This document shows, in pieces, positions 1 to 12,700 of a stretch of 64,000 nt of DNA. Origin of the DNA: Lineus longissimus (lineage: Eukaryota; Nemertea; Pilidiophora; Heteronemertea; Lineidae); the NCBI RefSeq assembly GCF_910592395.1, contig NC_088315.1, positions 20,719,219 through 20,783,218 on the forward strand. Reading direction: 5' to 3'. The notes beneath the pieces are model-generated. The model searched no databases, was not told the origin of the DNA, and saw only the letters and a program-made list of their open reading frames with translations. Numbering within the stretch: position 1 is the stretch's first letter; every line of letters begins with the position of its first letter. The position numbers and the translations under genes are program-made.

Positions 1-1680
1 CGGGCGTCGGGAACTAGTGAGCGGACGTTCATGGTATATTCCTTCATGTCAGCTGTTGGTGGATGTGTTGGATATTTGATCACGGCTTTAGATTGGAATT
101 CTAGTCCGTTGGCTGTATTATTCGGTGGCCAGGAGAAGACCTGTTTCACAGTGCTGTTTTTCCTCTTCCTGTTAGCCATGTTTGCCAGTTTAGGTGTCGC
201 ACAGGAAGCACTTATCGACAATGTGGAGATTCCCATCCATGACACAGATGCTACCTCACTCACCACTACGGATATCGCTGATTTGATCAAAAGTGGTGGC
301 AATACGAAATATGATCTCGGTTATGAAAGTCTGAGTAATCACTCGGATGAAGGTGAAGCATCGATGGAGAAGAGACCTCTCAAAGCAACGGACCGCACTG
401 ACGTCAACTCGCCAAGACACATCAACGTCCAAATCTCAAAACCTTATCTATATCTTCCAAGTATCCTGTCCGCTGACCGCAGCGGTGTACACCTCCATCA
501 CAGATTACTCAAGCGCTTCTCATATTTACTCAAATACTTAACGTCTGGCATTTATCAAAAACTACCATGGGCGATACAAAATATTTGTGAAGCACCTGGC
601 GTCCTGAAAAAATTAATGATGGCTGATTTCTTTAGTTGGTCGGCTATTATGTGCTTCAATCTCTATTTCTCAGACTTTGTGGGGCAGTACGTGTACGATG
701 GCGATCCGAACTCTGTGGAAGGTTCCAAGGCCCAGATAGCTTATGACAATGGCGTTCGTAACGCCAGCTGGGGGTTACTGCTCCATTGTGTGTTAGCTGC
801 TCTATGCTCAGTGTTCATGGAAACTTTAGTGGATCGCTTCGGCTCAAAGTGGACGTTTCTCTCTGGGATGGTCTCATTCACGATAGCATTGACTGTCATG
901 GTGTTTTCAAAGAATTTCTTTATGGTGATGTTTCTGGCGACGTTGACAGGCTTCTCCAATACTGTGGTGACCACCATTCCGTTTTCTCTCATAACCATGT
1001 ACCAGGATGATAAAGAGGTAGGTTATCACCATTGGTCTTCCTCATCTAACATACCTCCTGGTCAGTCGTCCTCATCTAACATACCTCCTGGTCAGTCGTC
1101 CTCATCTAACATACCTCCTGGTCAGTCGTCCTCATCTAACATACCTCCTGGTCAGTCGTCCTCATCTAACATACCTCCTGGTCAGTCGTCCTCATCTAAC
1201 ATACCTCCCGAGTCCATGCAACACAAGTTTGACTGAAACAAAAAATGACCTCAGGAAGAAACAAACCAAACTTCTGACTGAAAGTTTTCGAGTCAGTGGC
1301 TATTATGTGCCTATGGGTCGGTTGGGTAAACACTAAAACTCCCATCTCAAGTGCTTTTCTCCACTATTTTATGATTTCAGGTGTTTTTCTACGATATCGA
1401 CTACAGCACCCGAGGTACGGCTCAGGATATCTCGATTCTTGACAGTTCCTACTACCTCTCACAGGTCATCCTGACCATGATCGTCGGCTACGTGGCTCAC
1501 CTCTGTGGGACGGTAGCGGCTTACATGGTCTGCTCGGCCCTGTTTGGCATCGTCGCCTGCTATTGCGTCACCCAGGTGCCGTACAGTCGCCAGGAGATGA
1601 TCACGTCTCTAAGGAACCGACGCCAGCAGATGATATCTAAAGCGACAGAGAACGGCACGGCAAACACTCCGGTGATGTAG
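1..1680 (+). CDS. SLC45-family H+/sugar symporter, 3' part (5' end outside window)
   Basis: Two exons are visible: 1-1017, continuing left of the window, and 1381-1680 ending in TAG. The GAG|GTAGGT donor and the TTTCAG acceptor join in phase 0. The 438 visible residues contain hydrophobic membrane segments. Between them lies a long polar loop (about residues 75-200), typical of SLC45A1/A2/A4, which move sucrose or glucose with protons in the MFS fold. The loop motif DRFGSKW and the C-terminal segment with DSSYYLSQ match the family closely. The N-terminal half, with the first membrane helices and the RRG-type motifs, is off the window. I judge it nearer A1/A4 than A2/A3, but cannot assign a one-to-one orthologue. 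The single intron holds a 30-bp minisatellite that stays open in frame; an ORF call running through it to 1236 is read-through, not protein. Confidence 0.85.
1036..1209. repeat. 30-bp minisatellite, about 5.8 copies, in SLC45 intron
   Basis: Near-identical 30-bp units (core ATACCTCCTGGTCAG) lie entirely inside the last SLC45 intron, 18 bp after the donor. The unit length is a multiple of three and has no stop in the upstream reading frame. Confidence 0.95.
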
Positions 1681-2045
1681 ACTGTGATTATGGAGGTGAT
1701 GAGGTAATGACGGGTATGCAGGTATATTTACTTGAGTTTTAACATTGGAGACGAGGGGGGGGGGGTCATACTCAAAAGCTCTAAGGCCATTGCCACAACC
1801 TAGTGTCAGACGCACTATTATTCATGACACGGGTGACTGTTGCCAGTTTTTCATGCGTCTGTGGATGTTGTTCCTACATTGTTTTTAAACTTGGTTTGTT
1901 GAAATATGGGTTGCTGGCGACTTGAAAAAGAATTGACAGGATAGACTTATTCGAAGAAGACGAATCGGTGCCAAAACAAATGAAATGCGCTCACTCAGAA
2001 CACGTCAGATGGCTGACTTGGACAATCGTTTGTTGAAGGTGAAAC

Positions 2046-2114
2046 GCATGACTAGTCAGTAACATAACGCATGACTAGTCAGTAACATAACGCATGACTA
2101 GTCAGTAACATAAC
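2046..2114. repeat. 23-bp tandem repeat, 3 copies
   Basis: Three exact copies of a 23-bp unit beginning GCATGACTAGTCAG, downstream of the SLC45 stop, probably within its 3' UTR. Confidence 0.95.
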
Positions 2115-3213
2115 AAACTTCTTCCAATTCGTCTATTTAAAGTCTGCAGTTCATCAGGAACGACTTGCACTGGCGGTCATGGCAACTGGAGTATGAATCG
2201 TCTTTGTAAATCAGACTTGGGTCAGGTTGTGATGTACTCTTCTTGTAAATTTTTCCACTCATTCATGGAAATATTATTTTACACTTTTTCGACTGATAAA
2301 ATTCGGTTTTAGAATCAAAATCTTTCTTTACACTTTGAATCCAATCCTATAATTCAGGTCCCAGTTGATTTTAAAACGGGATTTTCTAGTCATCATTTGT
2401 TTCATGTAGATGTGGTGACAAATCATGAAGTCGTTGGTTGACATCGATGACAGAGATTAATTCAAATGAATTGTATTATAAAACAGCATGTTTGTTGAAG
2501 AAAATTGATCTCGATGGACACAAAGTAACTAATCTCACCAGAAAAGGATGTAATCATCGTTAACATCTTTTAAAGTTGCATTATAGATTTTATCGAATTC
2601 AATTGTAGGATGAAATTGTACGTTTGTTTAAATAAACGATCGATGAAACAGAAACGACATTAAAAAAAGTAGCGAGTTATCAATGACATCTTAAGTTGCA
2701 TTCTGGGATTTCAAAGACGGAAATGAGTTCTCAAAACTATTCATGTCTCTCGTGCAACAGGTGGCTGGCTTTTTCCATTGATGAGAACATAAACAATCTC
2801 TCACATGGAATAGCAATACCAATGATGAGAAATGTATACCGCTATCAGTATAGTTGAGTCTTATTGGCTTGGTAGCATTCACAACATGGTATTCTTACCA
2901 AACTGGAGGTATGGCATTTCCACATGAGTGGAGGGGGGGGGGGGGTTTTTTGTTGAGCATTTGTCATTGAGTAAAACTCACTGGTTTTCTCCCCACCCAG
3001 AGACTAGAGATGGGCCATATGGCGTAGAGCAGAGATTTTATACTAGATGATTTGGCCTAGATGGATAAAACCTTTTGTGCAATTGATTTAGTGATGTATC
3101 TGATAATTGTAAAAATAATTGCGTATTTGATTCAGTGACAATCAGACATATCATTGATGCATATTATATGTGACCCAATTTTAGAATGTCTGCTGACCTT
3201 TTACATAAATGTC

Positions 3214-3219
3214 AATAAA
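3214..3219 (+). terminator. Candidate polyadenylation signal for the SLC45 gene
   Basis: A canonical AATAAA lies about 1.5 kb after the stop codon, followed by T-rich sequence. Other AATAAA-like hexamers exist nearby (about 2625 and 3669), so the true 3' end is uncertain. The interval 1681-3213 would be 3' UTR; no other gene is seen in it. Confidence 0.3.
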
Positions 3220-3239
3220 GGCTTTTTAGAATGTCAAGC

Positions 3240-6200
3240 CAAGCCCAGCTTTTTTAGCTCTGCATGTTGATTTTCATGTTGTTACGGTTGTATTATTTTT
3301 CTCCCACCCTTTGTAAACACCCTAACAATGTTCAGATATTGACCAGAGTAGGCCTCACTTGCCACCCGCCATTTTCAGTGGTGTATATCAGAATGTTACA
3401 TCATGGATAAAAAATATATGTGGGAGTTTTTTCACTTGTCAAGGCCATCCATGAAACCGACACTGGTCACAAGACACGAAATGTTCAAAACTAGTTGGTA
3501 GGTTCAGGTTGTGAATGCACTTGCCCTGACCTGGCGATGCCTGGTGCAGAAGTCTCTTCTCAGTCTTTTGTTCCAACCTACGAGTCTTTGGTTACAAGTC
3601 TAAAGCCACCCACTACACCAGTGTGTTGACGTTTTGCTTGGACTTGGTCACTTGGTCATTACTAGAAAGAATAAACAAGGCTTAATTCATCATGGCTTTC
3701 CCGATTTGCTGAAGGTTTAGGTTGATACCCTTGAAGCCAGTAATCTCGCCTGAGACGTGAGAGAGCATTATACTGTTACTTAACTAATGTCAATATGTTG
3801 TAGGCAGTTCCTGGCAGCAGTCAAACACAGCTATGTAACGCTAGGCTAACGTAATACCTGTTTTCATGACGTACGGCAATATGGTTCTGAAAATATTTGG
3901 TTGGAAAATATTTGAAAAGATGTTGACCAGTTGATTGGCTTATTATGTTTAGGCCTACCCATACGGCACAACCTTCCTGTTCCAATCATTGATGTTATAT
4001 GGCGGCAGGTTTATGGCATCATTACAAATGCCTTGCTCAAGGATACAAGGACGAAACAGTGGCGATCCATTAGAGAGTCGAACCCATGACTTGGTGAATA
4101 TGACTATGAGCCTGGTACTGTATGCACTATGCCACCGATCTCCCCAAATCAGTTGTCGTGGTACAGAACTAAACCTATTTTTCACGTCCAGTTTTTCACA
4201 CAGATTAAAGTTGTTTTGCATGAACTTGCTATTTACGGCTAATTCTATAGAATTTTTACCAATGGAATTATTTTATAAACCCCTTACTTTATTGCATTAG
4301 GATTATAGATAAATCACCAAATTTAACCATTGGAAAATTAAACATTGGAAAAGGATGTAAACATGGAAATGTTTTGTAAATGTAAAATATGGTTCATGGT
4401 AAAAATAGTTCATTTTGTAAAGATTATCTGCCTTATTATAGTAGGGAGTTTTCGCAAAGCCCTCGAAACGTCAACGCGAACGTCTGTCCCATTGCCTGAC
4501 CTCCTCATTATGATGTCAAACAATAGGATAAATTCAATTGGTCACAATTTGTGTCGCCATTTCTTTTAATAGGCCTATATCAAGGGCATATGAACTCATA
4601 AGAATGATTCCTAACACAACAATTATTGACTATTTTGGCTGTTACCACTGACTGCCGTGGTTTGACACCAACATGGTGGTCAGGCCCTGATTCAGAGTCA
4701 TGTTATGGTCAACAATTCTGTGGAAAGAAAGCAACTAGTAGTAGGAATAGGACTTTATTAGATCTATAAAATGCATTGGGCAGTTTTGAATGAAAAGTAG
4801 GAGGAAACACCTCGGACTTCTTTTTTATCACTACCTACATACCTTGACAACAGTCAGCCGAATGGGACTTTGCCAGATCTGAGCCTTGTGTGTCAAGATG
4901 CAGTTTGTTACATGATTTCTAGCAGTATTTTTACATAATGTTTGTAGTTAGGTACTAATGTTATATTGTCTGTGTGTTGCTTTGTGATCATTTAAGATGA
5001 GATGCTGTAAAAGGAAGGATGACCTTATTTTTGTATCATGTCACTTTAGTCATAATCTCGAATATCCTCTTATTGGCTTTGGCCCACAGGTGTAGTTGTT
5101 GTTATCTATAATACGCTATTCTTTTGTTAACTGTGTGTTTTGTGAGAGTAGGTGCCTGATGTTGTGGAGTCTAGTCTATCGTCTTTGAACTGTACACCAA
5201 GCAAAAAGAGGTTTATTTGTCATCACTAGTCATATATGAGGCCTGGGCCTCATCCGTACTGCTTTATGGGGGAAACGGTGAAGTCATTGCATGAGTCTAA
5301 TGAACCTGGTGACAGATATGAGCACGTACTGAGTGAATGACCTCTTACTGAGGAGAAGTTTAGTGATTGAAATTCCTCATCAATGTTCTTGTTGGCAAAA
5401 TAAGCATTGACATTTCACTAGGTTTTTAGGGATTGACAGTGTTAACCCTTTATAGGCCATATTTTCTAGTGTCGTGTAACTTTGTCTGGATGGACTTCAT
5501 AATTTGACACTGTCTTGCAATGCTGTTCTGAACAGGAATGCAACGCCGTACCAGAATCATGTTTCTGTACCATGTGATGGTTCAAATTGTGGTCACTGTG
5601 ACCTGCCACTCACCGATGACAACATTACGACTGGTTGCAATTTAACGAATCAGCAGCGGCTTCCTAATCTCATGGCAACGTGGCAGGTCACAGAAACAAA
5701 TGCGACTTATTTGTTGAGCTCTAATGATTGGTGCCTTTAAAACCAGTATTGGCTTCAACAGCAATAATCATGTACGATACTCTATCTTTGTCAATACTGC
5801 GTTTTGGGACAAAAACAAATGCTCATGTGTATTTATAGTTTAGTCAATTAATCAGAAGCACTGAGCAAACGAGCAAGTAAGATATTTGATTGTATTACTG
5901 AAGGTTCTTTCTACATGTACAAACATATTGTCAAGATAACCATCAACTGCTGTGGAAGATATCATAGTCCCCGTCGAGAAAGTCTGGGAAAATATGATTT
6001 CATAAAAAAGCTTTCAAAGGCATTGGTGTCATTAGTCATACACCACGTTGAACAATAGCGTAGGACTATTTCTCCAGGGGACTAGATTTACTTTCACACC
6101 AGCATTGTTTATTGGTGTCTGAATCTTATTTAGTGACACATACTTACCATGTTGTAATGTTAATTCTCAGGGATGAATCAAGATTGGCAAAGCTGTCTCC

Positions 6201-6349
6201 CTCTCGAGGTGGATCAGGTCCACCTATTAGTGGTCGTTATCGTTTTGTGGTTTCACGTCAGTATTAGAAAGCATTTTAACCTTAAGAGTAATATAGAGGC
6301 AAAACAGATGTTCATGGCGACAGATTCATTAAGAAAAAGTCACTTTGTT
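3240..6349. other. Intergenic stretch without a recognisable gene
   Basis: Short ORFs occur on both strands, but none shows family similarity or a convincing exon structure. A 78-codon ORF at 5504-5740 with several N-x-S/T sequons was considered and not supported. Confidence 0.5.
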
Positions 6350-6628
6350 TACTGTTGTTTATTATACAGTACTTGTGATGCTTGCACGACTGGTTACTCT
6401 AAGGTTGCACAGACATGACTGTTGTTTATTATACAGTACTTGTGATGCTTGCACGGCTGGTTACTCTAAGGTTGCACAGACATGACTGTTGTTTATTATA
6501 CAGTACTTGTGATGCTTGCACGGCTGGTTACTCTAAGGTTGCACAGACATGGCTGTTGTTTATTATACAGTACTTGTGATGCTTGCACGGCTGGTTACTC
6601 TTAAGGTTGCACAGACATGACTGTTGTT
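6350..6628. repeat. 67-bp minisatellite, 4 copies
   Basis: Four near-identical 67-bp units containing ATTATACAGTACTTGTGATG start at spacings of exactly 67 bp (6361, 6428, 6495, 6562). The last copy carries a one-base insertion. Confidence 0.95.
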
Positions 6629-7682
6629 TTAGAGTGAGTGTCTTCAAGGCCGACACTTGTGATTATTCAGTTCCTGCATTCCTGGTTCATAAGGTTTTTG
6701 GTTTTTTTGTGGTGCATTTTAGCTGCGTATACATGACAATGACATGGTTACTTCCTACTTGGCGAGCATCTCCGATTTTGTGCCACAAGTTTCATGGCAA
6801 GCAGTTGTTCTTACACAAGTTGAAAACTGGTGTCTCTAACAGGTGACAGGACCAAATCATCTTCACCATATTGGAGAGAAAAGCTGTGGTGACGGATGAC
6901 AAACGTTGTTATATCAGTCTAACAACAGCTCAGCACGCTCTGGGGCGTCAAATACCAAAGGAATCGGGGAGATTTATGTTCGTGTTGGTGTTGTTACACT
7001 GATATAACGTCACCGTTATTGAACATGGTAACAACTCACGTCACCTATTGTATGGTATAGGTAAAGATCTGGACACAGATGATGTAACTGCACTCAGTTC
7101 AGGAATTAGACTCATTAACCAGAAGATATTATTTTGTTAACAAACTAATGACACTTGTTTCACTCACTCTTTATAACGGGGATTTTAAGAATGATGATGA
7201 AAAGATGATGTAAATTGTATTAAGAAATATATATATATATACTGAAGTTATGTGACAGATGAAGAATTTACTTTAACATAATATATGAAGAGATGTATTT
7301 TCTTGACTTAAAAAGTGTTGGTTGTTTTTGTTTCGTCCTGTCCACTGGTTCTCATGCCAGATGTAAACAAGCTGAAACTGATGTCGTTGGGAGGACGTGT
7401 TGTGTATGCTGTCTGTACCACTGCAGACACCAAGGCTTACTGCAGTTGAATGAGCGTATACCTCACTATGCTCTTGAAGATATGTACAACCCACCCACAT
7501 TTTCTAAAACATCATGATCTACTGCCTTGCACTGATAAGCTCAGTCTGATATTAGCTCGGGCCAAGGCAGTACACCCTGGTGTCTGCCCAGGTTGTACCC
7601 GCCTGTCGAGAGCACTGCGAGACATGATCTCAATCCAAGGTATTGGGTCATGATTTCTATTAGAAAGAGGACCAGGCTGTAC

Positions 7683-7880
7683 ATGCCGTCAAAACCATTT
7701 GTTCAGTCTAAGCAAAACCACCATGGACTGGATGATGTACGCATCTTCGTCCTAGAATTCATCCACGCCTCCCCAGATGCGGATAACTCCAAAAACATTA
7801 GACTCGCCAAAGAGTCTACATACATGGATCCATCGACTGCGCACCATGTCACCGCTCGGTCTCAACATCAAGGACAACAC
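7683..7880 (+). pseudogene. Degenerate retroelement fragment (C-terminal GIY-YIG-like region)
   Basis: Frame 7683 reads a segment with LDDVRIFVLEF. After a +1 frameshift near 7815, another frame reads WIHRLRTMSPLGLNIKD. Together these resemble the end of the GIY-YIG endonuclease region in Penelope-like and some other animal retroelements (a valine-leucine strand, then W-I-x-x-L-x-T-x-x-P-x-G-L-N). No reverse transcriptase motifs are recognised upstream, so this is a decayed 3' fragment. The exact element family is uncertain. Confidence 0.4.
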
Positions 7881-8104
7881 GTCCTGGTAATAGGAAACCT
7901 ACACTTGCTAGCGTATCTACTATTTCCTTTTCCATGTAGGTTACCCTTTTACTCTTCTCTCGCAGCACTAAACCAGCGCTGCTGTCCTTTACTCTCCGAA
8001 TCTCCGTTTACCAGCTCTCAGCCGGGCATCACCCAATGCCCCTGTCCTCACCACAAATCACGTCACTGGGCGACCTGAAAAATACCATTCCAGTAAGCCT
8101 TTGC

Positions 8105-9345
8105 TACACCATGGGGAACTGTCTTCTCTGCGGTCACGTCGAGGTGTCTCAACCTCAGATAGGCCAGGTGTCAACATTATCTCTGTGGCAGCAAGGCTGT
8201 GAACTGTCTTCTCTGTGGTCACGTCGAGGTGTCTCACCCTCAAATAGGCCAGGAGTCAACATTGTCTCTGTGGCAGCAAGGCTGTGAACTGTCTTCTCTG
8301 TGGTCACGTCGAGGTGTCTCACCCTCAAATAGGCCAAGTGTCAACATTGTCTCTGTGGCAGCAAGGCTGTGAACTGTCTTCTCTGTGGTCACGTCGAGGT
8401 GTCTCACCCTCAGATAGGCCAGGTGTCAACATTGTCTCTGTGGCAGTAAGGCTGTGAACTGTCATCTCTCTGGTCACGTCGAGGTGTCTCACCCTCAGAT
8501 AGGCCAGGTGTCTCTGTGGCAGCAAGGCTGTGAACTGTCATCTCTGTGGTCACGTCGAGGTGTCTCACCCTCAGATAGGCCAGGTGTCAACATTGTCTCT
8601 GTGGCAGCAAGGCTGTGAACTGTCTTCTCTGTGGTCACGTCGAGGTGTCTCAACCTCAGATAGGCCAGGTGTCAACATTGTCTCTGTGGCAGCAAGGCTG
8701 TGAACTGTCTTCTCTGTGGTCGCGTCGAGGTGTCTCAACCTCAGATAAGCCAGGTGAACATTGTCTCTGTGGCAGCAAAGCATGGAACTGTCTTCTCTGC
8801 GGTCACGTCGAGGTGTCTCAACCTCAGATAGGCCAGGTGTCAACATTATCTCTGTGGCAGCAAGGCTGTGAACTGTCTTCTCTGTGGTCACGTCGAGGTG
8901 TCTCAACCTCAGATAGGCCAGGTGTCAACATTGTCTCTGTGGCAGCAAGGCTGTGAACTGTCTTCTCTGTGGTCACGTCGAGGTGTCTCACCCTCAGATA
9001 GGCCAGGTGTCAAGATTGTCTCTGTGGCAGTAAGGCTGTGAACTGTCATCTCTGTGGTCACGTCGAGGTGTCTCACCCTCAGATAGGCCAGGTGTCAACA
9101 TTGTCTCTGTGGCAGCAAGGCTGTGAACTGTCTTCTCTGTGGTCACGTCGAGGTGTCTCACCCTCAGATAGGCCAGGTGTCAACATTGTCTCTGTGGCAG
9201 CAAGGCTGCGAACTGTCTTCTCTGTGGTCACGTCGAGGTGTCTCACCCTCAGATAGGCCAGGTGTCAACATTGTCTCTGTGGCAGCAAGGCTGTGAACTG
9301 TCTTCTCTGTGGTCACGTCGAGGTGTCCCAACCTGAGGTAGGCCA
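8105..9345. repeat. 85-bp minisatellite, about 14 copies
   Basis: The largest array in the window: 85-bp units containing GGTCACGTCGAGGTGTCTCA, with point differences and a few shortened units (near 8510 and 8755). Short ORFs occur on both strands, but 85 is not a multiple of three, so reading frames rotate between copies and none is likely coding. Confidence 0.95.
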
Positions 9346-9399
9346 GGTTGTTACCTAATTGTCACAATGATTTTCGTGATCAAGACCCCATCAGCGTTG

Positions 9400-9416
9400 C
9401 CCCCCCCCCCCCCCCC
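9400..9416. repeat. Poly-C run
   Basis: Seventeen consecutive C. Similar runs occur at 10334-10358 (25 C), near 24881 and near 59322. Lengths of such runs are often unreliable in assemblies. Confidence 0.9.
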
Positions 9417-9785
9417 GCTTGATGAGATGCAAACGTATTAAGTTCTGACCCAATTCAGTATTAGTGTCACATTGACAGAAGCCATTTCTGAAGGAAACAC
9501 ACGCCGGTATGCCTCCAAGCTCCGTACGACACTCATCTTCTCTGGTGCTGCCATCTGAGCTAAAAAAGTGGAACTAGGCAATTACGAAAAATTAAAAATA
9601 TCGCCTGGGGCGAATATGTGTGGGAGCGAAGCGACTGGATACCGCGCAAGACATGCAAATTGATTTATGCAAGATGGTGGGAAATACGAAAATTTCACAA
9701 AAAAGTGACAAAATTTCCAACTTTTTACTTATAAATTAGATATTCATTGTATTGGCCTGATTATGCGTTTAAATCATTCTATGTG

Positions 9786-12700
9786 ATGGCTGAAGTTGGA
9801 AGAGCACGAAGGTATTATTTGAAGTGCTATCACAGAATTGATATAGATGGTTTTGAAGAAAGTCACTTGGACCTAGTCTAGGCTAGGCCTATAAAACTAT
9901 AGATTCATGCACTTGATTGGGAACAACGTTTACATAACGTAGTGTTGGCCGTCGTCACGTCACCATGCATTTTTACATTACTGATGAGACGCGACGTTTT
10001 CGTAAACGTTGGTCCCAATCAAGTGCATGGATCTATAGTTAAGACGATAAAAGAAAAAAATACTGCGAAGAAGCTTTCTTGTCTCAGCCAATATACGTCG
10101 ATGATTCATCCGACTAGGCCATGTAGCCTGTATGTCGGCGCCCTAGGCCTACATCTTAAGATAGATCACAGTATATTGGTAGTGTACATGCGTGCTACAA
10201 TACACTAGTCACTTCCAATAGGGCCTAGGCCTATCAGTATCAACATCCAACTTTCTAACTTTCACTTCAATCAATAAAATCTAAAAATGTCAATGAGAAT
10301 GAGAATGACAAACATTAACAGTCAATATGACGACCCCCCCCCCCCCCCCCCCCCCCCCAGTGACTGTCCCATCCACCTACTTACCTACCTGATAATGGTC
10401 TCTGGGTCTGGATCAGAGTAGGCTATAGGCTGAGCGATGGGTTGAGTTGCATTATTGCGGCACTGTTATTGGGGTGTTCTAGTCTTAAGCAAGGCTTTAA
10501 ATGAGTCTATGTTTACTGCCAGTTCTGATGTTCAGTGATTCCTGATTTTTTTTCAGAGCGAGGAAGGTTATTGACTATGCGAACTTTGCAGATGGTGATG
10601 AGTCCGATGGTCAGTATCCGTAGATATGTTTCCATCTGGTCTGACATTTTGTTCTTATCTGTAGCAAGGGAAGGATGCAGTAAACTGGGGTGTGAGCTGC
10701 TCTAAAGAAAGTTTGCTATGGGTCATTATGTGGCTTGATAAACACTTGATGAACAATTGACGAAGAGAGATTTTTCAAGCTTTACATCAATCAGCTGATT
10801 TATACATCGTATTGCGTGAGGCTGATGTAACATCTTTCCTCGTTATTTCAGATGACTTTGTCTCCTCATCTACTCCACCTGTCGCCAAGAGACCCAAGCT
10901 CGACAAACCTGACAAGTCATCAAAGTCAACGAAGACGGAAAAAGAGAATGTGAAAAAGAAGAAGAAGAAGAGGTAGGTTATGATTATTGTTGATGACATA
11001 AATATTCTGTTATTGGTGTTTAGCTAATTGACTCTCTCAGGTTGAATTCTTGAATTTTTAATCAAGAAATATTTCTATATATATTAAATCATCTAGTAAG
11101 GACACGCTGGGTACAGAAAAATGGTGTCCTTAATTGAGGTATGTCCTGATTACAGAGGTTCAGTTTAATGGAAAAAACCAATTGGGACTGTTTTCCTTGA
11201 TAGAGAGATTGTCCTCAATACAGAGGTGTCTGCTGAGGGAGGTTCCACTGTATCTGTCTGTGGCTTCATAACGAGACTAGAAACTTCCAAGTATTTATCA
11301 ATACTTAAGTTTCAAAGTTCCAGCAGAGTGTGTTCCTCAAGGTTTTCTGTCTGACTTCATCATACTACTGTTTTATCTACAATTGTGTCCTCATTTCCAG
11401 TCTGAACAGAAAGCCTCCCGGTGAAAACTTGTTTGAAACTCACCTCCAGGCGGCGCTCGAGTTGTCTATGATTGAAACCTCATCACAGGAGACAGCGGAA
11501 TCACAGGAAAGTGTTGTGAAGGATGTACTCATCAAGCCTGTTGTTATAGGTGAGGACTTTTCTACATTCACATGTTGCTAAAGATATAAATCATCATCAG
11601 CATCTTGGCTCAGACTTGAATTGGTAAACAACAGTTGTAATACACTGGTTGGAATATCTCAAATGATTAAAACTGTTTCCAGCTGATGACGATGAAATAG
11701 TTTGCCTTGGAAGTGAACCCATCCAATCTATGAGTCCGGTGCGGTCATCATGTCGTGCTGCCTCCAAGGAGCAGCGTCAGTCGTTCCTTCAGGAGAGCGA
11801 GAGTGAGGGACCCAGTCAGGACAACAATGAGGAATTCAAACTAGAAGGTAAATGTCCGTGATGATGACATCATCATATAAAAGATGCCATTTGGACATCA
11901 CCCATGTCGAGCACGGGTGTCCTCCCATAATAGTGGCATTGGTGAAGATTCTACATTTAGGAGCATACTAGTTAAGGTGTCCGGCTCACAGTCGAAGGGT
12001 CATGTGATCAAATCCTTGTGTAGTTGTGGCTGTCTCCTCCTATGATCTGGGATAGAAAAATATCATAGTCCAAAACACTGACCAAAGCCGTCATATTATA
12101 TCAGGTGATGAGAGTGAAGATGACGAAGATGATGAGAGTGATGATAGTTTCAACCCTGATGATGATGACAGTGACTTTGATGACGGGAAGAAGAAGAAGA
12201 AGAAACCACCAGCTAAACCAAGACCTCAAAGTAACAACTTGTATCTAATAACTGTTGGCATGGATGCCGCCTATTTCTACGTTCAGAACTTGTCATCAGT
12301 GGACAACCTTGGAGTACATGGTCTGATGTTACTTGCCAGGTCTTTGTTAAAAGTGATTGTGATGAATCATACCTACCATAGTTGCTAGCAAGCATGGGAA
12401 TCAAGACAAAGTGAATTTTTTGGCAACTTGTCTTGTCTGGTGGTGATGCCAAGGTAGTCACAACCAGACAGAAGATAAGACTGAACCCTGTAGTCACAAC
12501 CAGGACAAAAAGGGTGACATGTGCAGCAAACTGAACTGCTCTGTTTATTCTGCTGTTGTTTTCAGAAACACCAAAGACAGCAGCATCTACAACAAGTCAT
12601 CCAAAGCCCAAAACTGTCTGTAAACCATCGCCAGCACCATTCAGGTCTCCCATCGCAAGTAATTCACTGCCGGCAACGAATACGCCCAAATCTGACCTCG

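Noticed and set aside
1018-1236. SLC45 protein ending in a Ser/Pro repeat
   Set aside because: A strong donor at 1018 and a family-matching next exon at 1381 show this is an intron.
5504-5740. Cys- and sequon-containing 78-codon ORF as a secreted protein exon
   Set aside because: No signal peptide, splice context or family similarity.
8036-9256. Several ORFs of 60-113 codons across the 85-bp array on both strands
   Set aside because: The unit length is not a multiple of three and codons rotate between copies; the ORFs are repeat artefacts.
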